This document shows, in pieces, positions 26,239 to 33,921 of a stretch of DNA of 64,000 nucleotides. The number at the start of each line of letters is the position of its first letter. The stretch's first letter is position 1. The stretch lies in NCBI RefSeq assembly GCF_049994905.1, contig NZ_CP188258.1:558001-622000 (forward strand), written 5' to 3'. The position numbers and the translations under genes were made by a program. A model generated the notes under the pieces. That model saw only the letters and a list, made by a program, of their open reading frames with translations. It made no database searches and was not told the origin of the DNA. This DNA comes from Diaminobutyricibacter sp049994905 (lineage in GTDB: Bacteria; Actinomycetota; Actinomycetes; Actinomycetales; Microbacteriaceae).

Positions 26239-28422
26239 TCAGCGACCCTGCAGGTGAACCGTGGGTTGCGAGAGGATGACGAGCTGCTGGGTCGCGCGGG
26301 TCATCGCGACGTAGCGGTCGACCGCGCCCTCGATGCCGGTACCGAACGTCTCCGGCTCGACGAGCACGACCAGATCGAACTCGAGCCCCTTCGACAGCTC
26401 CGGTGTCAGGGTTCGCACCCGCGGCGGTGGCGCGAACGAGCCGGCCACGCCATCCGCAACCCCGATCACGCAGCCGATCCCGTCGGCGTGCGCGGCAAGC
26501 CAGTCGTCGACGATCGACACGAGATCGGACACGTTCGCCCGCACGACAGGGATGCCGCTTTCGCGGATGGAGGTCGGCACGTTCGCATCGGGGAGTGCAG
26601 CCCGGATGACCGGTTCTGCCACCGCCATGACCTCCTCGGGGGTGCGGTAGTTGATGCTCAGCGACGCGAGCGTGACATCGTCGAGCCCGATCCGGTCGAG
26701 GCGTTGCTGCCACGACTCGGTGAACCCGTGACGGGCCTGCGCGCGGTCGCCGACGATCGTGAAACTGCGGGACGGGCAGCGACTCAGCAGCATCCGCCAC
26801 TCTGCGTCGGTCAGCTCCTGGGCCTCGTCGACGATGAGGTGCGCGAACGGGCCTGCGAGCAGGTCAGGGTCGGCACTCGGGAGGGCCGCCTCATCGACCA
26901 GGGTGTTCGTGAAGTCCTGCCCGCGCAGCATCGTCATAACCATCAGCTCGCTGTCGTCCGCCGCGATGAGGTCGTCGATGACACGTGCCATCTCTTCCTG
27001 CTGGGACGCGATCGCGGCGTCGCGTCGGCGCCTGTGCCGGGCTGCGTCGGGGTCGCCGATGCGCTGTCGTGCCGCGTCGAGGAACGGGAGGTCGGAAACC
27101 GTCCAGGCGCGCGCATCCGCACGCTGGAGCATCCGGACCTCGTCGGCGCTGAGCCAGGGAGCGCACAGCCGCAGGTAGGCGGGCACCGACCAGAGATCCC
27201 CCACGACGCCGGCCGGGTCGAGGAGAGGCCACGCCCTCGCGAAGGTGCCGGTGAGCTCCTCGTTCTGCAGCAAGGCCCTGCGCACGAGGTGAGGTGGAAC
27301 CTCCTCGTCGTCGAACTCGTCGACCAGGATGTCGAGCACGGCCTCCCAGACCTGGTCGCGTGCCTCGTTGTGCGGCGTTCCCGGATCGGCGGAATCGAAC
27401 GCCTCGGCCCACGCGGCGGCGCTGAGCCGGATGTCGCTCCAGGGGGTGCCGACGGTCAGCCCTTTCGACGGCGGCTGCTCGTAGTACCGCACGGCCGCCT
27501 CGATCGCCGCTACGAGGTCGCCTGAGGACTTCAGTCGCGCGACATCGGGGTCGGGTTCGATGACCGCCGCGGATCCCTCGGCGACGAGGTCTCGCATCGT
27601 GCAGGTCTGCACGCCTTCTTCACCCAGGCTGGGGAGCACGTCGTCGACGTAGGCGAGATAGCCGCGGCTCGGGCCGACCACCAGCACCTCGCCGCGGCTG
27701 CGCGAGAGGTGGGGGTCGGAGTAGAGGAGGTACGCGGCGCGGTGGAGCGCGACGACGGTCTTTCCCGTGCCGGGTCCGCCGTCGACGACGAGCGCACCCC
27801 GCGATCCGGCACGGATGATCGCATCCTGATCGGACTGGATGGTGCCCAGAACGTCGCGCATCCGGGTCGAACGACTGGTGCCGAGGCTTGCGATGAAGGC
27901 AGACTCCTGGTCGAGTGCGGCGTTTCCCTCGAGCCCGTCCGGCGTGAACACCTCGTCCCAGAAGTCGCTGATGCGACCGCGCGTCCACCGATACCGCCGA
28001 CGGCTCACCAGGCCCATCGGGTTGGCATAGGTCGCGCCGAAGAACGGCTCGGCCGCCGGGGAGCGCCAGTCGACCAGCAGCCGGCGTCCGGCCGCGTCGG
28101 TGAGGCCGAGCCTGCCGACATAGACGGGCTCTGTGGCGTCCGCGCCGACCATCCGGCCCAGGCACAGGTCGAGGCCGAAGCGGCGCAGCAGGCGCAGCTG
28201 CGCGCTCAGCCGGTGGATCTCCAGGTCTCGCGCGAGGGCCGCCTCGCCGTCGCCGCCGGGCGCTCTGCGCTCCGCGTCCAGACGATCGGACAGGTCGGCG
28301 ATCGACTGCTCCAGGCTTTCGGCGATCGTCCCGAAGTGCTTCTCGTCGCCGGCGACCAGAGCTGGGTCGCGCTTGGCGGCGAGTCGGTCGGGAAGGTCGA
28401 ACGCACTCGTACTCGCAGTCAC
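26239..28422 (-). CDS. helR: RNA polymerase recycling motor ATPase HelR (HelD family)
   Basis: A 727-aa UvrD-like SF1 ATPase. Walker A GGPGTGKT and Walker B LIVDEAQEL are visible, with the N-terminal antiparallel coiled-coil region (LEQSIADLSDRLDAERRAPG) that reaches into the RNA polymerase secondary channel. HelR/HelD proteins remove stalled or rifampicin-bound polymerase from DNA and give inducible rifamycin tolerance in actinobacteria (established for the family). GTG 28422 is chosen. The element at 28448-28466, just upstream, matches the rifamycin-associated element, which strongly supports HelR rather than a DNA repair helicase. Confidence 0.9.
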   Translation of the reverse strand: MTASTSAFDLPDRLAAKRDPALVAGDEKHFGTIAESLEQSIADLSDRLDAERRAPGGDGEAALARDLEIHRLSAQLRLLRRFGLDLCLGRMVGADATEPVYVGRLGLTDAAGRRLLVDWRSPAAEPFFGATYANPMGLVSRRRYRWTRGRISDFWDEVFTPDGLEGNAALDQESAFIASLGTSRSTRMRDVLGTIQSDQDAIIRAGSRGALVVDGGPGTGKTVVALHRAAYLLYSDPHLSRSRGEVLVVGPSRGYLAYVDDVLPSLGEEGVQTCTMRDLVAEGSAAVIEPDPDVARLKSSGDLVAAIEAAVRYYEQPPSKGLTVGTPWSDIRLSAAAWAEAFDSADPGTPHNEARDQVWEAVLDILVDEFDDEEVPPHLVRRALLQNEELTGTFARAWPLLDPAGVVGDLWSVPAYLRLCAPWLSADEVRMLQRADARAWTVSDLPFLDAARQRIGDPDAARHRRRRDAAIASQQEEMARVIDDLIAADDSELMVMTMLRGQDFTNTLVDEAALPSADPDLLAGPFAHLIVDEAQELTDAEWRMLLSRCPSRSFTIVGDRAQARHGFTESWQQRLDRIGLDDVTLASLSINYRTPEEVMAVAEPVIRAALPDANVPTSIRESGIPVVRANVSDLVSIVDDWLAAHADGIGCVIGVADGVAGSFAPPPRVRTLTPELSKGLEFDLVVLVEPETFGTGIEGAVDRYVAMTRATQQLVILSQPTVHLQGR

Positions 28423-28447
28423 AGTCCTCGATTCTCGGTCATGACCG

Positions 28448-28466
28448 GGGTCTTGCGGCAAGCCCC
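28448..28466. promoter_or_regulatory. rifamycin-associated element (RAE) upstream of helR
   Basis: GGGTCTTGCGGCAAGCCCC, a 19-bp near-palindrome with core CTTGC-G-GCAAG and G/C-rich edges, 25 bp before the helR GTG. It agrees with the RAE consensus as I recall it (GGGGCTTGCGGCAAGGCCC), the cis element that links rifamycin exposure to induction of resistance genes. Confidence 0.85.
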
Positions 28467-28489
28467 CCACTCCGCTATAGATTGAAAGT

Positions 28490-28521
28490 GGAAGGGAGCA
28501 TGACTCCCTTCCTTTTTGTTT
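28490..28521 (+). terminator. intrinsic terminator reading rightward
   Basis: A perfect 9-bp stem GGAAGGGAG/CTCCCTTCC with loop CATGA, followed by TTTTTGTTT. It works only in the + direction; the other strand has no U-tract. No + strand gene precedes it, because helR runs leftward, so it would end a short or antisense transcript or insulate the gene at 28598. Confidence 0.85.
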
Positions 28522-28597
28522 GCACGGACGACCTTCCTGTCACAGATAACTCTCGGGTGGTTTCGGCGACGATAGGATGATCCGCCGGAAGGGTGAC

Positions 28598-29326
28598 ATG
28601 TCCTCAGAATCCAAGAACGACCGCACACGCGAAGCCAAGTCGGCAGCGCGAGCCAAGGCTGCGGCGATGCTCGAGCAGCAGCGCCGGCGCGAGCGCCGCA
28701 AGAGCCTGCTCACCTGGGTGGCGGTCGGTGTCGGCGTCGTGCTCGTCGGCGGCGTGATCACGGGCGTGGTCGTGGCGAACTCCAACACGACTGGCAAAGC
28801 TGCTGCGGCCGTGCCCAGCTCCGCCCCGACCACTGCGTCCGGCGTCGACTCGGCGCCGCCGTGGAACGCTCCGGCAGACCCGAGTGCGCGTGCGAAAGCC
28901 GCGGGTCTCACGATGCTGAGCGCCGAGGGCACTGTCGAGCACATCCACTCGCACCTCACCGTCGCTGTCGACGGCAAAGCGGTCACTGTGCCGGCGCTGC
29001 TCGGGATCGACGAGGCGAACGCCTCGATCTCGCCGCTGCACACCCACGACACGTCCGGGATCGTGCACATCGAATCGCCGGTCAAGGCCACCTTCACGCT
29101 CGGCCAGGTCTTCACCGAATGGGATGTCGCGCTCGCAGCAGGAAAGATCGGCTCGTACTCGGCGGCATCCGGCGACACAGTGACCACCTTCGTCGACGGA
29201 AAGCCGGTCACCGGTGACCCGGCAGCGATCACGCTCGCGAACCACGAAGACATCGACATCGTGGTGACGAAGGCAGGCGAGACGGCGACGGCTCCGGCCG
29301 CGTTCACCTGGCCGGCGGGGTACTAG
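28598..29326 (+). CDS. membrane-anchored protein with His-rich extracytoplasmic domain
   Basis: A 242-aa protein: a charged, probably helical N-terminus (about residues 1-40), one transmembrane helix (about 41-64), a Ser/Ala/Pro linker, then a folded domain with VEHIHSHLTVAVDGK, SPLHTHDTSG and FTLGQVFTEWDVAL. The same domain occurs in many actinobacterial secreted or anchored proteins, often next to VKOR or thioredoxin-like genes; its function is unknown. The clustered His residues (HIHSH, HTHD) suggest metal binding (inference). ATG 28598 has GGAAGGG just upstream; an in-frame ATG at 28577 is less likely. Confidence 0.75.
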   Translation: MSSESKNDRTREAKSAARAKAAAMLEQQRRRERRKSLLTWVAVGVGVVLVGGVITGVVVANSNTTGKAAAAVPSSAPTTASGVDSAPPWNAPADPSARAKAAGLTMLSAEGTVEHIHSHLTVAVDGKAVTVPALLGIDEANASISPLHTHDTSGIVHIESPVKATFTLGQVFTEWDVALAAGKIGSYSAASGDTVTTFVDGKPVTGDPAAITLANHEDIDIVVTKAGETATAPAAFTWPAGY

Positions 29327-29342
29327 GAGCGCTCGCGCCGAG

Positions 29343-29410
29343 CGTGCCGGTTCCGGACGAGACAGTTCCGCACGCCGGGCACGCTCGACCGGAGCGGGCA
29401 CTCTCGGCGA
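29343..29410. repeat. dispersed intergenic repeat, copy A
   Basis: Shares CTCGACCGG-N2-CGGGCACTCTCGGCGA and an upstream TTCCGG-N-CGAGA segment with copy B at 55968-56034. A related version on the other strand is at 47831-47882. The copies lie after gene ends and can form hairpins, so they may be REP-like or terminator-associated elements. Confidence 0.6.
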
Positions 29411-29484
29411 TCTGCTTTCGGATTTTCATCAGAAACATAACCGGCTCCCAGCCGATTCAATACCGCGAGTGCATCATTAGGAGC

Positions 29485-30201
29485 ATGGACCCGAATATGC
29501 CGACCGAGCCGCTCCCCCCGGCTCCGCAGCCGCAGCCGGGCTACGCACCGCAGCCCGGCTACGCACCGCAGGCGCCGTACGTGCAGCAGCCGGCCCCGGC
29601 GCGCTACCAGCCGCACGCCGACGAGCCCTTCTATAAGCGGTACGGCCTCGCGTTCGCGATTTCGACCCTCGTCCTCGGTGCGTTCGTGGTTCTCGCGTTC
29701 CTCGGAGCCGGAGCATTCGCTGTGGGAAGCGTCATCTCACACGGCGTCGGCTTCTCGCATGCCATAGAGGGCAAGTTCCCGCAGCAGCTGATTCCGCCGG
29801 GCCAGGGCAAGGGCCAGGGCCAGGGCCAAGGTCAGGGCAAGGGTCAGGGCGGGAGCGGCTCCGGGCAGGGGCAGCAGGGAGCTGTGCCCGGCCCGAATTC
29901 GGGCAACCAGGTCGCGGTGGTCCGCGGAACGATCACGTCCATCTCGGGTGATTCGTGGACGATCGACACGCAACGCGGCGCATCCATCACCGTACAGGTG
30001 ACGTCGTCGACCGGGTTCGGTACGCCCAACCAGTCGCAGAGCGCATCGGACTTCGCGGTGGGCGACGAGGTCATCGTGCTCGGTTCGCGCTCGGGTGACA
30101 CGGTCACTGCCCTCCGGGTGCTCGGTGTTTCCAGCTTCAAGCAGCCGTTGCCCACCACCCCTGGAACGCCGGTCACGCCGGGCCCGAGCCCGAGCAAGTA
30201 G
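29485..30201 (+). CDS. membrane protein with Gln/Gly-rich repeat and DUF5666-like domain
   Basis: A 238-aa protein. A Pro/Gln N-terminus with two PGYAPQ repeats is followed by one transmembrane helix (about residues 53-80). Next come a low-complexity Gly-Gln-Lys stretch around residues 110-130 and a C-terminal beta-rich domain (VRGTITSISGDSWTIDT, then FAVGDEVIVLGSRSGDTVTA) matching the DUF5666 pattern, ending in a Pro/Thr tail. Start ATG 29485 has AGGAG very close; ATG 29497 is an alternative. The Gly-Gln codons are a short tandem repeat likely to vary in length between strains. Function unknown. Confidence 0.7.
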   Translation: MDPNMPTEPLPPAPQPQPGYAPQPGYAPQAPYVQQPAPARYQPHADEPFYKRYGLAFAISTLVLGAFVVLAFLGAGAFAVGSVISHGVGFSHAIEGKFPQQLIPPGQGKGQGQGQGQGKGQGGSGSGQGQQGAVPGPNSGNQVAVVRGTITSISGDSWTIDTQRGASITVQVTSSTGFGTPNQSQSASDFAVGDEVIVLGSRSGDTVTALRVLGVSSFKQPLPTTPGTPVTPGPSPSK

Positions 30202-30232
30202 CGATCGCGGGTCGCCTACGGGCGGCTTGCGA

Positions 30233-30847
30233 TCATGTCGCGGATGCGCCCTGGTAGACCTCGAGGCCGCCCGCGAGCAGGGTGATGCCGAACTCGAAGC
30301 CGCCGGCGCTGTCGTCGTCGTCGAGGGGGCCGTCGGTCGCGCGCGCGGCACCCAGGCTGCTCGCCTGCAGGTGCTGCTGTTCCCGTGAGACGTGGCCGAG
30401 GATGAAGTGGAGCACGGCGCGGGCCGCGGCGATGCTCGTCCGCTTGTCGAACCCGCCGCGCGAGATCGCCGCCGCGAGCCGTGACTCCGCCTGGTCGCCG
30501 CCCAGCCCGAGCGCCAGGGTGCTCGAGACGACCTCGGCGCCGTCGCGATAGGCGAGCAGCGCATCCCTGAGTGACCTTGCCTCGGCGTGCAGATCGGCGC
30601 GCCAGTCCGGTGTCGCCGGCACCGGGCGCATCTGGGTCAGGATGCTGTCGCTCACCGCGGCGAGGAGGGTCTGCTTGTTCGGGAAGTGCCAGTAGAGCGC
30701 GCTGGGCTGCACGTTCAGTACGGAGGCGAGCCGGCGCATGGTCAGGTCGGGCAGCCCCAGTTCGTCGAGCACGGTGAGGGCCGCTCGCGTCACGTCCTGT
30801 TGCGTGTGACGGATGACGCGGGTGCCGGTGTCTTCCGAGTTGTCCAT
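30233..30847 (-). CDS. bioQ: BioQ-like TetR repressor of biotin genes
   Basis: A 204-aa TetR protein. The DNA-binding helices (LTMRRLASVLNVQPSALYWH, then FPNKQTLL) are followed by a TetR_C-type domain. It diverges from bioY across three tandem TGAAC-N3-GTTCA palindromes, the operator type described for BioQ in corynebacteria and mycobacteria. Gene pairing and operators together support BioQ, the actinobacterial regulator of biotin uptake and synthesis, over the TetR drug-pump class that the protein alone would suggest. The start ATG 30847 lies 14 bp from the first box, so autoregulation is expected. Confidence 0.78.
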   Translation of the reverse strand: MDNSEDTGTRVIRHTQQDVTRAALTVLDELGLPDLTMRRLASVLNVQPSALYWHFPNKQTLLAAVSDSILTQMRPVPATPDWRADLHAEARSLRDALLAYRDGAEVVSSTLALGLGGDQAESRLAAAISRGGFDKRTSIAAARAVLHFILGHVSREQQHLQASSLGAARATDGPLDDDDSAGGFEFGITLLAGGLEVYQGASAT

Positions 30848-30860
30848 TCGGCCATCATAG

Positions 30861-30903
30861 TGAACAATGTTCAGGTGAACGGTGTTCAGGTGAACGGCGT
30901 TCA
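30861..30903. promoter_or_regulatory. three tandem BioQ boxes
   Basis: TGAACAATGTTCA (30861-30873), TGAACGGTGTTCA (30876-30888) and TGAACGGCGTTCA (30891-30903), each a perfect TGAAC-N3-GTTCA dyad at 15-bp spacing. They fill the whole divergent promoter between bioQ and bioY, so both genes should be controlled together. Confidence 0.85.
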
Positions 30904-30924
30904 TGAACCGATTGGAGGCAGCTC

Positions 30925-31539
30925 GTGAAGACACGGCGTGCACTGGACCCCCGCGATCTCGCCAAAGTCGCGGTGTTCGCGGCGCTTATCGCTGTACTCG
31001 GGCTCCCCGGGGCAATACCGGTGTTCGGCGGAGCCGTGCCGATCACCGCCCAGACCCTGGGAGTGATGCTCGCCGGGGCCATCCTCGGGCCGTCGCTCGG
31101 CGCGCTCTCGGTGATCGTCTTCGAGGTGCTCGTCGCCCTCGGGCTTCCCCTGCTGTCCGGTGGTCGCGGGGGCCTCAGCGTCTTCGTCGGCCCTTCCGCC
31201 GGATACCTGATCGGCTGGATCGCCGGATCCTTCGTCATCGGACTGATCCTCTGGTCCTCCGGCCGCAAACCGACCTGGCTGCGCGCCTTCGTCGCCTGCC
31301 TGGTCGGCGGGATCGGCGTCATCTATGCGATCGGCATCCCCGTGCAGGCGTGGGTGACCCACATTCCGATTCCGCAGACCGCACTGCTCAGCCTGGCGTT
31401 CATCCCGGGGGACATTCTCAAGGCGGTCCTGGCCGCGACGATCACCATGGTGCTCTGGCGCGCGTACCCGCCCGCGTTCAGCGCGTACAACAAGCGCCGG
31501 GTAGCGAAGGATCCAGCGGACACGATGGTGGACGTGTGA
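30925..31539 (+). CDS. bioY: biotin ECF transporter substrate-binding subunit BioY
   Basis: A 204-aa S-component with six hydrophobic helices (AKVAVFAALIAVLGLPGAIP, then the TAQTLGVMLAGAILGP signature, PSAGYLIGWIAGSF and FIPGDILKAVLAA). It binds biotin and works with BioM and BioN encoded downstream. It starts at GTG 30925 with GGAGG at 30914-30918. The stop overlaps the next GTG. It is controlled by the BioQ boxes immediately upstream. Confidence 0.95.
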   Translation: MKTRRALDPRDLAKVAVFAALIAVLGLPGAIPVFGGAVPITAQTLGVMLAGAILGPSLGALSVIVFEVLVALGLPLLSGGRGGLSVFVGPSAGYLIGWIAGSFVIGLILWSSGRKPTWLRAFVACLVGGIGVIYAIGIPVQAWVTHIPIPQTALLSLAFIPGDILKAVLAATITMVLWRAYPPAFSAYNKRRVAKDPADTMVDV

Positions 31540-32789
31540 GCCGCTCCGGGTCGATCGCGCGAGGGGAAGTGACCCTCTCCGGTGACGCGTTCGCTGCCTC
31601 CGTAACTGCACGCGCCGCCGCGCTGGACGACCAGTCCGGACGCATCGTCCCCATCCGGACCCCGGATGCGCTCCAGGCGCTGGTCGAGGCGTTCGCCGTG
31701 CGCGAGGCCGGCGGCATCCCGGTCGTCGGCGACGACCGCTGGGAGGAACGCCAGTGGCAAGACCTTCAGCTCACCTGCGGAGGACTCACCGCACCGGCAG
31801 GTCTCGGCTGGGCGACGCTGACCTCGGGGAGCACCCGCGCCGCGCGACTGATCCTGCGATCGGACGAGTCCTGGTCGTCGTCTTATCCAGCCATTGCCGG
31901 TCTCGTCGGGCTCACCACTGAGTCCGTGCTCTACCTGCCTGTGCACCTGGTCTCATCGATGTCGATGTTCTCGATCGCGATGGCCCGGGCACTCGGACAC
32001 TCGGTGCGGCTTCCGCGACTCAGGCAGCCGTCATCCGACGATCTCGCGGATGCGACCCACGTGCATGCGACGCCGTTGCTGTTCGAGCGCATCCTCGACC
32101 TGATTGAGGGAGGTGCGCCGCACAGCTTGCGCTCCGCCCTCATCGGGGGAGCGGGACTCGACCCCGTGCTGAGGCGGCGGGCAGCGCAGTTCGGCATCCG
32201 GGTCGTCACCTACTACGGTGCGGCGGAGCTCTCGTTCGTTGCGGCGGATGCTGACGGGTCCGGGCTGCGCGTACTTCCCGACGTGCACGCGCGACTCGAC
32301 GCCGACGGGCGGATGTGGGTGCGCTCGCCGTATGCGGCTGCCGGTTATGCCGGATCCGAGGTCGGGCCTTTCGCTTTCGGCGCGGACGGCTGGGCCACCG
32401 TCGGCGACCTCGCGGCCATCGACGACGAGGGTCGGCTGACCCTCCGCGGGCGCGCGGACGGCGCCATCCTCACCGCCGGCGCCACGGTCGTCCCCGAAGA
32501 GGTGGAGGCGATGCTTCGAGCGGTTCCCGGCGTCCGGCAGGCGGTCGTCTTCGGCACTACCGCGCACGGGAACGACGCGCTCGTGACAGCCGTGGTCGAA
32601 CTCGACGCCGGGGCACAGGTCACGGCACGCGAGCTGCGGGAGAACATGCGTTCTGCCCTGATGCTGCCGCACCGTCCCCGGCTCTGGTATGCGATGGAGA
32701 GCATCCCTCTCACGGCGACGGGCAAGCCTGCACGCGCTCGTGTGCGCGACGCGGTCGCGAAGGGGGAGGTGGCGCGCCTTGGGCACTGA
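31536..32789 (+). CDS. short acyl-CoA-synthetase-like (AMP-binding) protein in the biotin operon
   Basis: A 417-aa ANL-superfamily protein, about the size of MenE-type ligases. The phosphate loop reads TSGSTRAARLI, losing the usual second Gly and the Lys of TSGTTGxPK. Later motifs look intact: YYGAAELSF (A5), ATVGDLAAIDDEGRLTLRGR (A7/A8) and the C-terminal Lys in PLTATGKPARARV. It starts at GTG 31536 inside the bioY stop. Placement between bioY and the ECF genes under BioQ control suggests it activates a biotin-pathway acid such as pimelate or a longer precursor, or modifies imported biotin. This is inference; the altered loop leaves activity open. Confidence 0.78.
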   Translation: MSRSGSIARGEVTLSGDAFAASVTARAAALDDQSGRIVPIRTPDALQALVEAFAVREAGGIPVVGDDRWEERQWQDLQLTCGGLTAPAGLGWATLTSGSTRAARLILRSDESWSSSYPAIAGLVGLTTESVLYLPVHLVSSMSMFSIAMARALGHSVRLPRLRQPSSDDLADATHVHATPLLFERILDLIEGGAPHSLRSALIGGAGLDPVLRRRAAQFGIRVVTYYGAAELSFVAADADGSGLRVLPDVHARLDADGRMWVRSPYAAAGYAGSEVGPFAFGADGWATVGDLAAIDDEGRLTLRGRADGAILTAGATVVPEEVEAMLRAVPGVRQAVVFGTTAHGNDALVTAVVELDAGAQVTARELRENMRSALMLPHRPRLWYAMESIPLTATGKPARARVRDAVAKGEVARLGH

Positions 32790-33921
32790 CCGATCGGCGA
32801 CGATCGTGGCGGCCAGGCGCACGCCGGTCGCTACGCGGGGCGGGCGGCTGGCACAGCATCCGGTCGACGCGCTTGCCGCCGTCGCGATCCGAGCCGCCCT
32901 CGACGACGCCGAACGCAGCACCGGCGCCGTGCTTTCGATCGCCGACGTCGTGATCGGCAACTGCATGGGCCCGGGCGGCAACACAGCGCGTGTAGCGGCG
33001 CTCGCAGCGGGGCTCGACGTCACCGTTCCGGGGATGACCGTCGACCGTCAGTGCGGCAGCGGACTCTCCGCGATCGTCGCGGCGGCGAGCATGGTTCGCG
33101 CGGGCGATGCGCAGGCGGTGATCGCCGGGGGAGCTGAGAGCGCCTCGACCGCTCCGGTGCGCGTGATCGACGGGCAGCCGTATGCGCGTGCCGCCTTCGT
33201 GCCTGCCGGTCAGCCCGACCCGGACATGCTCCCGGCTGCCGAAGCTCTCGGGCGCAGGTTCGGCATCTCGCGTGAGGCGCAGGACGCCTACGCGTTGCGC
33301 AGTCATCGCGCTGCCGAGCAAGCCATCCGCGATGGGCGGTTCAGAGACGAGCTGGTGGCCGTCGCGGCCACCGCCACCGATGACGGCCCGCGAACCGGCC
33401 TCGAGCGGATGCTCGAACGATTCGCGCCCCTCGCGGGCGGGGCCGTGACCGCCGGCAACTCGTGCCGCGTCAGTGACGGCGCGGCAGCGGTCGCGGTCGT
33501 CGATGACGCGTTGCGCGGCTCCGCTCCCGGGCTTCGCCTGGTCGCATCGGCCACCGTCGGATGCGACCCGGGCCTTCCCGGCATCGGCCCGGTGGCGGCC
33601 GTCGAACAGGTCCTCGCGGATGCCGGTGTCTCGCTCGACGACGTCGCGGCCATCGAACTCGTCGAGGCTTTCGCCGCGCAGTCGCTCGCGGTCCTCGAAT
33701 CGCTGGGTCTCCACGGCGAAGGGCGCACCGATCCCCGGGTCTGCGCGGACGGCGGGGCGCTCGCCCTCGGCCACCCGTGGGGTGCCAGCGGTGCGGTGAT
33801 CGTCGTTCGGCTGTTCTCCCGGCTTGTCCGTGGGGGCGCCCCGGCGGGCAGCCTGGGCCTGGCCACGGCGGCGGTCGGCGGTGGCATGGGCGTCGCGGCC
33901 CTGTTCGAGGTGGTGAGGTGA
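32779..33921 (+). CDS. thiolase-like protein lacking the second catalytic cysteine
   Basis: A 380-aa thiolase-fold protein. The nucleophile Cys is present in VDRQCGSGLSAI, and the active-site His in ALGHPWGASGA. The usual NEAFA motif is VEAFA, and the usual ATLCxGGGMG is ATAAVGGGMG, so the oxyanion Asn and the second catalytic Cys (base for condensation) are both lost. It may therefore catalyse acyl transfer or thioester hydrolysis, not Claisen chemistry (inference). TTG 32779 is chosen for AGGGGGAGG at 32761-32769. It overlaps the ligase gene and then bioM, and so shares BioQ control. Confidence 0.8.
   Translation: MGTDRSATIVAARRTPVATRGGRLAQHPVDALAAVAIRAALDDAERSTGAVLSIADVVIGNCMGPGGNTARVAALAAGLDVTVPGMTVDRQCGSGLSAIVAAASMVRAGDAQAVIAGGAESASTAPVRVIDGQPYARAAFVPAGQPDPDMLPAAEALGRRFGISREAQDAYALRSHRAAEQAIRDGRFRDELVAVAATATDDGPRTGLERMLERFAPLAGGAVTAGNSCRVSDGAAAVAVVDDALRGSAPGLRLVASATVGCDPGLPGIGPVAAVEQVLADAGVSLDDVAAIELVEAFAAQSLAVLESLGLHGEGRTDPRVCADGGALALGHPWGASGAVIVVRLFSRLVRGGAPAGSLGLATAAVGGGMGVAALFEVVR

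Noticed and set aside
26239..28422. DNA repair helicase UvrD/PcrA
   Set aside because: The coiled-coil N-terminus, overall layout and the RAE in the promoter point to HelR/HelD.
28441..28485. MTGVLRQAPHSAID as a leader peptide for attenuation
   Set aside because: The frame lies across the RAE by chance and has no ribosome site; kept only as a remark in the terminator finding.
30233..30847. Tetracycline- or drug-pump TetR repressor
   Set aside because: No pump gene is adjacent; the divergent partner is bioY and the operators are BioQ-type.
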